In this document: positions 8,349 to 17,147 of the stretch, piece by piece
Layout: each line of letters starts with the position of its first letter
Position numbering within the stretch: position 1 is the stretch's first letter
Assembly: GCF_945915435.1 (NCBI RefSeq)
Contig: NZ_CAMEFG010000023.1
Span: forward strand, 1 to 58,226
Source: an uncultured Paracoccus sp.
GTDB lineage: Bacteria; Pseudomonadota; Alphaproteobacteria; Rhodobacterales; Rhodobacteraceae
DNA length: 58,226 nt
Reading direction: 5' to 3'
Notes under the pieces: generated by a model
The model's input: the letters and a program-made list of their open reading frames with translations, nothing else
What the model was told of the DNA's origin: nothing
The model's database searches: none
Position numbers and translations under genes: made by a program

Positions 8349-8816
8349 TCATGGCTGACCCTGCGCACCGTCCCCGGATGCAGGCGCGGCTTTCGGGGGC
8401 GCATCGCCCGGCGTCCAGCCGGTGCGGGTCAGCATTCCGTTCAGCAGGACCCAGAAGAATTCATCCCCCGCATATCCTTCGATGCGGCCGGTTTCGGTTC
8501 CGCCCTCCAGCAGGACGAAAGTGGGCGTAAAGACGGGATGGCGGGCGGTCAGCGTCACGTCCTCGGGCAGCGGCGCCCGAATGTCGATGCGGCGCAGCGG
8601 GGCCGAAGCGCCTTCGCTGGTGCGCGGATAGGCCGGGCCGATTTCCTCGTGCCAGCGCAGGCAATAGGCGCAACCGTCCTGTTCGAACATCAGCAATTCC
8701 AGCTCACCGGCCCAGAGGCTGCCCGCCGTCAGGGCGGCAGTCAGGAAGGCGGCGGCCCGTGTCACCGGCTGAAACATGGATAGCGGCCCGCTGGTCGCGC
8801 GGCGTAGTGCAGGCAT
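8349..8816 (-). CDS. soxS: SoxS, periplasmic thioredoxin-like protein
   Basis: The 155-residue product has an N-terminal hydrophobic export segment and a thioredoxin-like active site CAYC (C49, C52) just after the first strand (ELLMFEQDG). In Paracoccus pantotrophus SoxS keeps SoxY in its active reduced state. The start at 8816 has GGGGGAAGG five bases upstream; an internal ATG at 8777 lacks a ribosome site. It is divergent from soxV and followed by the DUF302 gene. Confidence 0.85.
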   Translation of the reverse strand: MPALRRATSGPLSMFQPVTRAAAFLTAALTAGSLWAGELELLMFEQDGCAYCLRWHEEIGPAYPRTSEGASAPLRRIDIRAPLPEDVTLTARHPVFTPTFVLLEGGTETGRIEGYAGDEFFWVLLNGMLTRTGWTPGDAPPKAAPASGDGAQGQP

Positions 8817-8883
8817 GTCCGCCTTCCCCCTGACGCAATTCCGTTCCCCGACAGCCTGCGTCGTGGCAAAGATAAATGCAAGT

Positions 8884-8904
8884 ATTGCATTACACGAATA
8901 TAAT
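8884..8904. promoter_or_regulatory. Candidate SoxR operator between soxS and soxV
   Basis: ATTG-N8-GAAT at 8884-8899, continuing as GAATATAATAT, lies in the 128-base divergent region between soxS and soxV. It keeps the spacing of the elements at 6208 and 10301. The last bases are also -10-like. Confidence 0.5.
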
Positions 8905-8944
8905 ATGCCAGCATCCACCCAGACGCATCTGGGAGGGCTGCGGA

Positions 8945-9682
8945 GTGCCTGACATCTCATACGGGGGCGCGATCATCGCCGGACTGCTGTCCTTCCTGTC
9001 GCCCTGCATCCTGCCGATGGTGCCGTTCTATCTGTGCTACCTTGCGGGTGTCTCGATGGCCGAACTGCGCAGCGACGGCACGGTGCAGGCGGGGGCGCAG
9101 CGGCGGCTCGTAATGGGTGCCGTGGCCTTCGCCCTGGGGGTAACGACGATCTTCGTCATGTTGGGCCTGGGCGCAACGGCACTGGGTTCGGCCTTTTCGC
9201 GCTGGCGGACGGAATTTTCCTGGGTCGCCGCCGGTATCCTGTTGATGTTCGGCCTGCACTTCCTGGGTGTCCTGCGTATTCCCTTCCTGAACCGTCAGGC
9301 CCGGATCGAGGCGGGCGGCGACCCCGCCTCGACCGCCGGGGCCTATCTGATGGGGCTGGCCTTCGGTTTCGGCTGGACCCCCTGCGTCGGCCCCGCCCTG
9401 GCTGCGATCCTCTTCGTCGCCTCGGGGCAGGACGAGCTGTGGCGCGGCGGCACGCTTTTGCTGGTTTACGGGCTTGCCATGACCCTGCCCTTCGTCCTCG
9501 CGGCGCTGTTCGCCCGCCCTTTCCTTGATTGGGTCGGACGTCATCGCCGCAAGCTGGCCGCTGTCGAGCGGGTGATGGGCGTCATGCTGATCCTGTTTGC
9601 CGTGCTGATCGCCACCGACAGCGTCAACCGCATTGCCGCCGTCATGATCGACAACCTCGACTGGAGCGCGACCCTGAAATGA
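8945..9682 (+). CDS. soxV: SoxV, CcdA-type thiol-electron transporter
   Basis: Inner-membrane protein of six helices that moves electrons from cytoplasmic thioredoxin to periplasmic SoxW/SoxS. It carries the two CcdA motifs with redox cysteines, LSFLSPCILPMVPFYL near the start and GFGWTPCVGPAL in the middle. GTG at 8945 is chosen because GGAGGG lies seven bases upstream; the more distal ATG at 8876 has none. The 245-residue length is typical. It ends in an ATGA overlap with soxW. Confidence 0.9.
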   Translation: MPDISYGGAIIAGLLSFLSPCILPMVPFYLCYLAGVSMAELRSDGTVQAGAQRRLVMGAVAFALGVTTIFVMLGLGATALGSAFSRWRTEFSWVAAGILLMFGLHFLGVLRIPFLNRQARIEAGGDPASTAGAYLMGLAFGFGWTPCVGPALAAILFVASGQDELWRGGTLLLVYGLAMTLPFVLAALFARPFLDWVGRHRRKLAAVERVMGVMLILFAVLIATDSVNRIAAVMIDNLDWSATLK

Positions 9683-10230
9683 CCCGATTCCTGAAAACCG
9701 CGGCGCTGGTTCTTGCGCTGGCCGTCCCCCCTGCCATCGCGGGCGAGGTTCCGATGGGCGACGACGGGCTGCACAAGCCCGACTGGCTGAAGGACAGCTT
9801 CAAGGACCTGCCCGAAGACCACGCCGAGGCAGCGGCCGCCGGGCGCCACCTGCTGCTGATGGTCGAGCAGCGCGGCTGCATCTATTGCGCCCGGCTGCAT
9901 GACGAGATCCTGACCGATCCGCAGGTCGAGCAGCTTGTCCGCGACCGTTTCGACGTCGTCCAGATCGACCTGTTCGGCGGTATCGAGATCATCGACATGG
10001 ATGGCGAGGAACTGACCGAAAAGCGCGCCGCCGGGAAATGGGGGGTGACGGTCACGCCCGTTCTGCTGTTCCTGCCGCAGGATCCACCGGCGGGCGCCGA
10101 CGCGGCAAGGGCTGCGATGGGCGTCCTGCCCGGCGTGCCCGACAAGGACCAGATGGTGCGTCTGCTGGAATGGGCCAGCGCAGGCGGGCCGGAAACCGGG
10201 CAGAGCCTGCGCGAGATCATGGGGAATTGA
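9679..10230 (+). CDS. soxW: SoxW, periplasmic thioredoxin
   Basis: The 183-residue product has a signal peptide (to AIAGE) and a thioredoxin-fold active site CIYC (C67, C70), followed by the cis-Pro region VTPVLLFLPQ. SoxW receives electrons from SoxV. A four-base overlap with soxV shows translational coupling. Confidence 0.88.
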   Translation: MTRFLKTAALVLALAVPPAIAGEVPMGDDGLHKPDWLKDSFKDLPEDHAEAAAAGRHLLLMVEQRGCIYCARLHDEILTDPQVEQLVRDRFDVVQIDLFGGIEIIDMDGEELTEKRAAGKWGVTVTPVLLFLPQDPPAGADAARAAMGVLPGVPDKDQMVRLLEWASAGGPETGQSLREIMGN

Positions 10231-10296
10231 TCGAGCGGACCGCCCTGCCTGCGCCACCGCTTTGGCAAACAACTGTTGCCGGATTTCACCGATGCT

Positions 10297-10316
10297 GAAT
10301 ATTACAAAATTCGAAT
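10297..10316. promoter_or_regulatory. Candidate SoxR operator upstream of soxG
   Basis: GAATATT at 10297-10303 is followed by ATTA-N8-GAAT at 10301-10316, which contains the palindrome ATTCGAAT. It lies about 90 bases before the soxG start in the 176-base gap after soxW, the only AT-rich stretch there. Confidence 0.5.
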
Positions 10317-10406
10317 ATAAAGAAATACTCACGTCCGGTTCCGGCCCGGCTGCCGATCGCGTGACCGCGATCCGGCACGACTCACCCCCAGCAGAGAGGA
10401 TCCGCA

Positions 10407-11333
10407 ATGCTTGTATCCCGCCGCTTCATCCTGACAGGTTCGTCCCTGCTGCTGTCCGCAGCAGCCCTGCCGCTGACCACGAGGCGCGGCTGGGCGATCA
10501 CCACGCTGACCGCAGGCGACATGCAGATCGACAGCGTTTCCGACGGTCATCTTGAATTCACGCCGGATTTCGCCTTCGGTGCCATCCCGGCGGATGAGCG
10601 GGACGAGTTGCTGGCACGGCTGGACCTGCCGTCGCAAGGCGTGGTGGAAAGCCCGCTCAACCTGACGCTGCTGCGGCAGGGGGATCGGATGATCCTGTTC
10701 GACGTCGGCTCGGGGCCCGATTTCATGCCCACCGCCGGCAAGCTGGTCGAGGCGCTGGAGGCCCTGGGGATCACACCCGACGATGTGACCGATGTGATCT
10801 TCACTCACGGCCACCCCGATCACCTCTGGGGGTTGCTGGACGATTTCGACGAACCGCTCTTTCCCGGCGCCGCCTTGCATATGGGGCGCGAGGAATTCGA
10901 CTATTGGACCGACCCCGCCACGGTCGAGACGATCAGAGAGGACCAGCAATCCTTTGCCGCCGGTGCCATGCGCCGCCTGACGCCGGTTGCCGATTCGATC
11001 CGGACCTTCGAGGGTGGCGACGAGGTCCTGCCCGGCATCACCGCCGTCGCCACCCCCGGCCATACGCCGGGACATATGTCCTTCGCGGTCGGAACGCCCG
11101 GTCAGGGAATTTTCGTCATCGGGGATTTCGTCACCACGACCATCGGCTTCGCCCGCCCCGACCTTGGCACAAGCACGGACCACGACCCCGAGCAGGCGGC
11201 CACGACCCGCGCGGACATGCTGCACCGCCTTGCCGACGAGGGCTGGACGATCCTCGGCTATCACCTGCCCAACGGCGGCATCGGTCGGGTTCAGGCGGAT
11301 GGCGAGGCGTTCCGCTTTCATCAGGAGGGTTGA
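10407..11333 (+). CDS. soxG: Metallo-beta-lactamase-fold hydrolase, SoxG position
   Basis: Exported hydrolase of 308 residues with a Tat-like signal (SRRFILTGSS). The full MBL metal motif is present: THGHPDH (HxHxDH) in the first third, ATPGHTPGH in the middle, GDF, and a late GYHLP. SoxG of Paracoccus is described as a zinc-type metallohydrolase of about this size; its substrate is unknown. GAGAGG lies seven bases upstream. It is followed after two bases by the second MBL gene, as soxG and soxH are in known clusters. Confidence 0.72.
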   Translation: MLVSRRFILTGSSLLLSAAALPLTTRRGWAITTLTAGDMQIDSVSDGHLEFTPDFAFGAIPADERDELLARLDLPSQGVVESPLNLTLLRQGDRMILFDVGSGPDFMPTAGKLVEALEALGITPDDVTDVIFTHGHPDHLWGLLDDFDEPLFPGAALHMGREEFDYWTDPATVETIREDQQSFAAGAMRRLTPVADSIRTFEGGDEVLPGITAVATPGHTPGHMSFAVGTPGQGIFVIGDFVTTTIGFARPDLGTSTDHDPEQAATTRADMLHRLADEGWTILGYHLPNGGIGRVQADGEAFRFHQEG

Positions 11334-11335
11334 AG

Positions 11336-12298
11336 ATGACCATGAAACCGGGCGGTATTGCGCTCTTTTTCCCTGTCTGCATGGCCGCTTCCGGCGTGCT
11401 GGCGGACGATATCGCGGATAAATATCCCGAATCGGTTCTCTACGACAAACCCGTCGAGGTCGCGCCGGGCATCTACAGCGCCATCGGCGCCACACAGCCG
11501 CCGACCTATGAAAACGCAGGCCACAACAACAACCTGTCCTTCATCGTCACCAGCGACGGGGTGGCGGTCATCAATGGCGGCGCGTCGTGGAAGCTGGCCG
11601 AGGCCCTGCACGACGAAATCCGGCAGGTGACGGACCAACCCGTCAAGCTGGTGATCAATGAAAACGGCCAGGGCCATGCCATGCTGGGCAACAGCTACTG
11701 GGCCGCGCAGGACGTGCCCATCCTGGCACATGAGGACGCGGCGCGCGCGTTTCTCGACACCGAAGGCCCCGCCGGGCTGGAGGCGCTGAAATCCTACGCC
11801 CGCGAGAATGCCGAAGGCACCACCATCGTCGAGCCGACCGAAACCTTCACCGACCGCGAGGACATCCAGATGGGCGATACGCGGATCGAGGTCCTGTATC
11901 TGGGTCCGGCGCATTCGCCCGGCGATACGCAAGTCTGGCTACCCGCCCAGAAGGTGCTGATCGCGGGCGACATCGCCTTTTCCGAACGGATGCCGCCCAT
12001 CTTTCAGGACACCTGCACCTCGTGCTGGATCGAGACTTTCGAGACCGGGCTTGAGCCTCTGGGCGCCGAAATCATCGTGCCCGGCCACGGCGCACCCACC
12101 GATCTGGAAACCGTCCGGCAGGGCACGGTCGACTACCTGAAAGACCTGCGCGAGAAGATCGCCGAACATCTCGACGAAGGCGGCGACCTGGCAGGCGCCT
12201 ATTACGTCGATCAATCGCGTTGGGAATACATGGACACCTTCGAGGAACTGGCGACAAGGAATGCCGGGGTCGTGTTCTCGGAAATGGAGTTCGAGTAG
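11336..12298 (+). CDS. soxH: Metallo-beta-lactamase-fold protein, SoxH position, with altered metal motif
   Basis: Periplasmic 320-residue protein with a signal peptide (to VLADD). It follows the MBL plan, but the first metal motif HxHxDH is replaced by N108-E-N110-G-Q112-G, leaving one nearby His (H114). The later ligands look retained: GPAHSPGDTQ, LIAGDIAF and VPGHGAPT. A CTSC pair lies after the third motif. AGGAGG is seven bases before the ATG. It resembles the quinoprotein-relay/SoxH group. Catalysis by a normal dizinc site is doubtful. Confidence 0.7.
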   Translation: MTMKPGGIALFFPVCMAASGVLADDIADKYPESVLYDKPVEVAPGIYSAIGATQPPTYENAGHNNNLSFIVTSDGVAVINGGASWKLAEALHDEIRQVTDQPVKLVINENGQGHAMLGNSYWAAQDVPILAHEDAARAFLDTEGPAGLEALKSYARENAEGTTIVEPTETFTDREDIQMGDTRIEVLYLGPAHSPGDTQVWLPAQKVLIAGDIAFSERMPPIFQDTCTSCWIETFETGLEPLGAEIIVPGHGAPTDLETVRQGTVDYLKDLREKIAEHLDEGGDLAGAYYVDQSRWEYMDTFEELATRNAGVVFSEMEFE

Positions 12299-12314
12299 GG
12301 TTTGGCCATCGCAA

Positions 12315-12394
12315 GGCAGGAATGATCGGTTACGCGGTGCATTTCCCGGACCTGGCCGCGATCGTCCCGAACCCGGTCCCCGATCATGCCTGCC
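12315..12394. repeat. Long inverted repeat between convergent operons
   Basis: GGCAGGAATGATCGG (12315-12329) is complementary, with one mismatch, to CCGATCATGCCTGCC (12380-12394). It lies between the ends of soxH and the dsbA-like gene. It may fold as a terminator for both transcripts; there is no T-tract. Confidence 0.4.
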
Positions 12395-12463
12395 GCCCCG
12401 CCCTCATATATTCGCGACCGTCGGTCCGAGGACCGGCGTTGAACCCGGCGCATCGCCCGTCTT

Positions 12464-13090
12464 TCACCCCATTGTTTCCCTTGCGCGCTGGACCAGCCCG
12501 CGCAATTCGTCGAGGCTGAATTCGCCGAATGCGCCCTCGTCTCCGGCGATGAAGGTGGGGGTGCCGACAAGGCCCATGTGATCGGCCAGCATGTGGCTCA
12601 TGGTGATATGGCGCTCGACCGGCTCGGCCTCCATGTCGCGTTCCAGCCGGGCGGTGTCGATCCCGGCATCACGGGCGGCGCGCATCGTGGTCGCTTCGGT
12701 CACGCGGCCCCGCGTGCGGAACATCGCGGTATGCATTTGCCAGTATCGGCCCTGCTGCAACGAGGCCAGCGAGGCGCGGGTGGCGAATTCGGAATCCGCG
12801 CCAAAGACCGGCCATTCGCGGAACACCACCCGCAGGTTCGGATCCGAGGTGATCAGCCGGTGCATCGGCTCGACCATCTTGCGGCAGAAGGGGCAGTTGT
12901 AATCGAAGAACTCGGTCAGGGTGATGTCGCCCTGCGGGTTGCCCAGAACCGGCGCCGTCGGGTCGCGCTCCAGCGATGTGCGCAGTTCCTCGGGCATCGG
13001 GTTGGGGCGTTCCTGCGCAAGGGCGGTTCCGCCCAGGACCGGCAGGGCCATCAGGCTGGCACCCGCAAGGACAAGGTTTCGACGGTGCAT
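12464..13090 (-). CDS. DsbA-family thiol oxidoreductase 1
   Basis: Periplasmic thioredoxin-fold protein of 208 residues with a signal peptide (to ALAQ), CPFC active site (C66, C69) in FFDYNCPFC, helical insertion and cis-Pro GTPTFIAG. It is a close paralogue of the product of 20159-20797; they share the GNxxGDxTLTEFFDYNCP and LRVVxREWPVFGA segments. AAGGAG precedes the ATG. It is last in the dsbD operon, 65 bases after the second DsbA-like gene. Proximity to DsbD suggests it is kept reduced (DsbC/DsbG or ScsC-like role) rather than acting as an oxidant; this is inference. Confidence 0.85.
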   Translation of the reverse strand: MHRRNLVLAGASLMALPVLGGTALAQERPNPMPEELRTSLERDPTAPVLGNPQGDITLTEFFDYNCPFCRKMVEPMHRLITSDPNLRVVFREWPVFGADSEFATRASLASLQQGRYWQMHTAMFRTRGRVTEATTMRAARDAGIDTARLERDMEAEPVERHITMSHMLADHMGLVGTPTFIAGDEGAFGEFSLDELRGLVQRARETMG

Positions 13091-13155
13091 GTTTTCTCCT
13101 TGGTGTTTCGCCCCGGCAGGGGCTGCTTGGGAAGTGACGGCGGGGGCTTCCGGCT

Positions 13156-13794
13156 TCACGCCGCCCGCCGCGCCTCGGCGATGGCGCTGCGCAGGCGGGT
13201 CTCGTCCAGCGCGCCGGGATGGATGCGGGCGCCGATGATGAAGGCGGGCGTGCCCTGCAAACCCAGTTCGGCGGCCTGCGCCGAGTTGCGCCCCAGAAGC
13301 CCGTCCCATTTGCCGCGTTCGGCGCGATAGGCGGCCAGCGCGGCGGCGGTGTCGATGCCGCCGCCCCGCAGGACCTGCCGGACCTGATCCTCGGTCAGCC
13401 GCGCCTGGGTCGCCATCAGCGCCTCATGGGCCTGTTCGTAAGCCCCCAATGATGCCGCGCCGAAAACCAACTGGCTGGCAAGAACCGAGGACCCGCCGAA
13501 GATCGGCCAATCCTTCATCACCAGCCTGATATCGCCGTCCTCCTCGACCACGTCGGTCAGCATCGAATGGCCCATCTTGCAGTAGGGGCATTGGTAATCG
13601 AAATATTCGACGATGGTCAGCGCGCCCTCGGGATTGCCCAGAACCGGGTTGTCGGGGTCGTGCAGCACGTCCTTGATGGTCATTTCCGCCGTCTCGGTTC
13701 CGCCGCCCCTGGTCCACAGCACCGCCCCGCCTGCGATGCCCGCAAGCCCGGCCCCGGCGGTAAGGGCAAGAATCTCGCGCCGGGTGATGGTCAT
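13156..13794 (-). CDS. DsbA-family thiol oxidoreductase 2
   Basis: The 212-residue product has a twin-arginine-like N-terminus (ITRREILALTAGAG), active site CPYC (C69, C72) and cis-Pro region GTPAFIIG. It is more divergent from the other two DsbA-like proteins here. The start overlaps the stop of the L,D-transpeptidase gene by four bases, placing both in one operon with TlpA and DsbD genes. Oxidase or reductase direction cannot be settled from sequence. Confidence 0.85.
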   Translation of the reverse strand: MTITRREILALTAGAGLAGIAGGAVLWTRGGGTETAEMTIKDVLHDPDNPVLGNPEGALTIVEYFDYQCPYCKMGHSMLTDVVEEDGDIRLVMKDWPIFGGSSVLASQLVFGAASLGAYEQAHEALMATQARLTEDQVRQVLRGGGIDTAAALAAYRAERGKWDGLLGRNSAQAAELGLQGTPAFIIGARIHPGALDETRLRSAIAEARRAA

Positions 13795-14534
13795 GTCGTT
13801 CCTCCTGTCTGGCTGGCGGGTATCATGGCTGGTTGCGGCAGCGGCTGGCCGGGCGGCACGGTGCCCTTGCCCGATTCCGCCTCGCTCAGCACGATCACCC
13901 TGGTCATGCTGCCGGTCTGTTCGGCCAGATGAATGATGTCCTGATTGAACAGCCGAATGCAGCCCGCCGTGTCCGAGCGCCCGATCGAGGCCGGGTCCAT
14001 CGTGCCGTGGATGCGATAGAAGGTATCGCCCCCGCTGTTGTGCAGATAAAGCGCGCGGGCGCCCATCGGGTTGTCGGGACCGCCTTCCAGCCCGGCCTCG
14101 ACCGGGCCGTAAAGCTCGGGCTGGGTCGCGACCATGTTGTCGGTGGGCTTCCAGCTTGGCCAGTCGCGCTGATAGGGGATATGCGCCTCGCCGGTAAAGC
14201 CGTAGCCCGCCGCACCCACCGCCACCGTATAGCGCATGGCCTTGTTGCCGCGCTGCACCTGATAAAGGTAGCGCGCATGGGGATCGACGATGATCGTGCC
14301 GGGTTTCTCATCCGTCCAGTAATCCACCACCCGCCGCGCCTTGTCCCCGGTCAGAAGGTTGGGATCGACGGCAGGGATATGGTGGCCGTTGTCGTCCATC
14401 GCGCCATAGATCGCGGCGACCTCGGGGCTGACGGCGGGCGGGGGCGGATCGGCGGGGGCCGCCGGTTCGGTCGAGGCGCAGGCCGCCAGCGTCAGCAGCG
14501 CCGCACCCGCCAATGTGGTTCGTATCGGGTTCAT
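13791..14534 (-). CDS. L,D-transpeptidase (YkuD) lipoprotein
   Basis: Periplasmic enzyme that would form 3-3 peptidoglycan cross-links or attach proteins to the wall. The 247-residue product has a lipoprotein signal with lipobox LAAC (C19), a Pro-rich linker, and a YkuD domain: IIVDPHARYLY, YTVAVGAAGY and the catalytic RIHGT (H176) with SDTAGCIRL (C192). Apart from the lipid Cys, C192 is the only cysteine, so its oxidation would kill the enzyme. ATG 14534 has AGGAG seven bases upstream; ATG 14540, which overlaps the previous stop, is only one base from that site. It is embedded in a Dsb operon. Confidence 0.88.
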   Translation of the reverse strand: MNPIRTTLAGAALLTLAACASTEPAAPADPPPPAVSPEVAAIYGAMDDNGHHIPAVDPNLLTGDKARRVVDYWTDEKPGTIIVDPHARYLYQVQRGNKAMRYTVAVGAAGYGFTGEAHIPYQRDWPSWKPTDNMVATQPELYGPVEAGLEGGPDNPMGARALYLHNSGGDTFYRIHGTMDPASIGRSDTAGCIRLFNQDIIHLAEQTGSMTRVIVLSEAESGKGTVPPGQPLPQPAMIPASQTGGTT

Positions 14535-14536
14535 CT

Positions 14537-15334
14537 TCATTCTCCTGTCGCTTGCGCGATCATCCGGGTCAGGGCGGCGCGAGAGATCTCGCCCGTATGC
14601 GCCGCGACCATCCGGCCCTTCGCATCGAAAACCAGCGTCGCAGGCAGGCCGATGGCGTCCAGTTCCGCCATCAGCCGGTTTCGCGGATCGCGGATCATGC
14701 CCTCGGCAGGCAGGCCTTCGGCTTCCAGGAAGGCCAGGACCTGCCCGGCATCCTCGCCCTGATTGGCAAAGACGAAATCCACGCCGGGCGTATTGGCGGC
14801 CAGTTCGGTCATCATCGGCATCTCGCGCCGGCAGGGCGGGCACCATGTCGCCCAGAGGTTCAGCACCACCGCCCGGTCGCGCCCGGCCAGTTGCACCCCG
14901 CTGCCGTCCAGCGCGATCAGTTGCATGTCGGGGATCATGACCGCCGGGCGCGTCAGCGTGACGGTGACGGCCTGATACGCGATCAGCGCCACCACGCCGC
15001 CAAGCGCCAGCGGGACAAGCGCGGCCCGTTCCCGACGCCACGCCGCCAACAGGACGGCGGCGCCTCCGGCCCAACCCGCAGTGGGCAGGAAGCCGCCCTG
15101 CCACAGCTTCAGGGCGTCCAGCGGATGGGCGGCGAAGGCGGGCCAGTTCGCGGCGACGAAGCCCACGCGCGCGGCGGCGATCCAGGCCAGCACGGCAACG
15201 CCCGCCCAACGGGCCGCATCGCTCTTTTGCAGTCGTGCCATGATTTCGGTCACGGCGAAGAACAGCAGCAGGCCCACGACTGCGGCGAAACGCGCACCGT
15301 CGAAGACCAGCGGGCCAATCGAGATCGCGTTCAT
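14537..15334 (-). CDS. Membrane-anchored TlpA-like thiol-disulfide reductase
   Basis: The 265-residue protein has an N-terminal half of about four hydrophobic segments (DGARFAAVVGLLLFF through ALVPLALGGVVALIAY) and a C-terminal periplasmic thioredoxin domain with ATWCPPCRREMP. The arrangement resembles ScsD/TlpA proteins fused to a small membrane domain. It overlaps dsbD by four bases and precedes the L,D-transpeptidase gene by two. DsbD is the likely electron donor. Confidence 0.82.
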   Translation of the reverse strand: MNAISIGPLVFDGARFAAVVGLLLFFAVTEIMARLQKSDAARWAGVAVLAWIAAARVGFVAANWPAFAAHPLDALKLWQGGFLPTAGWAGGAAVLLAAWRRERAALVPLALGGVVALIAYQAVTVTLTRPAVMIPDMQLIALDGSGVQLAGRDRAVVLNLWATWCPPCRREMPMMTELAANTPGVDFVFANQGEDAGQVLAFLEAEGLPAEGMIRDPRNRLMAELDAIGLPATLVFDAKGRMVAAHTGEISRAALTRMIAQATGE

Positions 15335-17124
15335 GGGCTGACCTTGCCGATCGAGGCCAGCAGCGCCGCGCTGTCCATCTCGCCGATCAACCGGCTGCCT
15401 GCGGCCTCGGCGCGCGCGGCGTCGAGAAAGATCATCGTGGGCGGCCCCATTGCGGCCAGATCCTGCATCAGCGCCTGCGCCTCGGCATTGAAGTCACTGA
15501 CATCCAGCTTGATCGCCGCCATATCGGCCAGCGCGGCATGGACCGCCGGGTCGGTCAGCGGACCGCGCTCGATGGCGCGGCAGGTCACGCACCAGTCGGC
15601 GGTAAGATAGAGCAGCGCCCGCCTGCCGTCCGCCTGTGCCAGCGCCTGCTCCAGCCCGGCCCGCGTCGTGACCTCGGCGAATTGCGCCTGCGCCTGCGCA
15701 GGGGCAGCGCCGCCTGCCAGCGGCGCCAGCGGGCGCAGCGGATCATGCGCCCCAAGCGCCGCGCCGAAGCCCTGCAACAGCCCGGTGAACAGCAGCAGAA
15801 TGCCAAGCGCCGCACCAAGTCTGCGGTTGCGGGACGCATCGCCCTCCAGCCGGTCCAGCGCACCCAGGAAGACCGCCGTTCCGACCAGCAGCACGGCCCA
15901 CAGCGCCAGCGTAACCGGCCCCGGCAGCACCCGCCCCGCCAACCAGATCGCGAAGCCCAGGAAGATCACGCCGAAGGCCCGCTTCGCGCCCTCCATCCAG
16001 CCGCCGCCACGGGGCAGGATGCGCGGGCCGAAAATGCCGATGGCCAGCAGCGGCACCCCCTGCCCCAGCCCAAGCGCGAACAGCGCCGCCGCCCCCAGCA
16101 TCACGTCGCCGGTCTGCGCGATATAGATCAGCGCCCCGGCCAACGGCGCGGTCACGCAAGGTCCGACGATCAGCGCCGAGGTAAAGCCGAGCACCATCGC
16201 ACCGCCAAGCGAGCCGCGCTTGCCCGCCACCCGGCCAAGGCGGTTTTGCAGGGCCAGCGGCATCTGCAATTCGTAGAAACCGAACATCGACAGAGCCAGC
16301 AGCACGAAGATGGCTGCGATCACGCCGATGGCTGCAGGTGATTGCAATGCCATCTGCAAATTCGCGCCGGACCATGCCGCGGCGATGCCCAGCAACCCGA
16401 ACGCCGCCGCCATCGCCAGCACATAGGCCCCGGTCAGCAGCAGCCCGCGCCTTGCGGTCAGCGCCTCGCCCTGCCGGGCCAGCATGCCCGCGACGATGGG
16501 AAACATCGGAAAGACGCAAGGGGTGAAGGCCAGCAGCAGGCCAAAGCCGAGGAAGCCCGCGACCACCAGCACCCCGCCGCCGCGCGCGGCCAGCCCCTGC
16601 ACCAGCCCCTCATCCTCTGCCAAGGTCAGCCCCGAGGCCGCGCCCGCCGTGTCGCTTGACGTGGCCGAATCCGCGACCTGCGGACTCCAGCCCGAACCGC
16701 TGGCGGCGGCGCCATCCGCCAGCACCCCGCCATCCGCGTCCAGCCGCACGCTTTGCGGCGCATAGCAGATACCGTCCTGCTGGCAGCCCTGCCAATGCAG
16801 GGTGACCGGCTGGCCCGCATTCTCCAGCCTTGCCGTGACCTCGCCGCGATAGATCTGGCCCTCGCCGAAATAGGGATCTTCATAGATCTCGCCCTCGGGC
16901 AGGGACAACGGCAGGCTCTGGCCCCCGGCATCCGCTGCGAAGGTGCTGCGATAGAGATAATAGCCATCGGCGATGCGCCAGTTCAGGATCAGCGCGTCGT
17001 CCTCGCGCTTGACGCTGAACACAAAGGCGTCCTCGGGTTGCAGGGGCTGCGCCTGCGCCCCCGTCAGGAAACCGGCAAGCAGCAACAGGGCCGCGATCAG
17101 GGGGGCAAACATTCTCGTCATCAT
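15331..17124 (-). CDS. dsbD: DsbD, thiol:disulfide interchange protein
   Basis: Full-length DsbD (597 aa) that carries cytoplasmic thioredoxin electrons to periplasmic thiol proteins. All three redox pairs are visible: the N-terminal domain GCQQDGICYAP, the membrane pair AFTPCVFPMFP and VGPCVTAPLAG, and the C-terminal thioredoxin domain ADWCVTCRAIE. A signal peptide ends near AQAQ. ATG 17124 is used, but no strong ribosome site is visible. It is first in a five-gene operon with TlpA-like, L,D-transpeptidase and two DsbA-like genes. Its promoter region carries the CTTAAGC repeats. Confidence 0.93.
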   Translation of the reverse strand: MMTRMFAPLIAALLLLAGFLTGAQAQPLQPEDAFVFSVKREDDALILNWRIADGYYLYRSTFAADAGGQSLPLSLPEGEIYEDPYFGEGQIYRGEVTARLENAGQPVTLHWQGCQQDGICYAPQSVRLDADGGVLADGAAASGSGWSPQVADSATSSDTAGAASGLTLAEDEGLVQGLAARGGGVLVVAGFLGFGLLLAFTPCVFPMFPIVAGMLARQGEALTARRGLLLTGAYVLAMAAAFGLLGIAAAWSGANLQMALQSPAAIGVIAAIFVLLALSMFGFYELQMPLALQNRLGRVAGKRGSLGGAMVLGFTSALIVGPCVTAPLAGALIYIAQTGDVMLGAAALFALGLGQGVPLLAIGIFGPRILPRGGGWMEGAKRAFGVIFLGFAIWLAGRVLPGPVTLALWAVLLVGTAVFLGALDRLEGDASRNRRLGAALGILLLFTGLLQGFGAALGAHDPLRPLAPLAGGAAPAQAQAQFAEVTTRAGLEQALAQADGRRALLYLTADWCVTCRAIERGPLTDPAVHAALADMAAIKLDVSDFNAEAQALMQDLAAMGPPTMIFLDAARAEAAGSRLIGEMDSAALLASIGKVSP

Positions 17125-17147
17125 GCCCGGCTGGCTAGAGACGCCAC

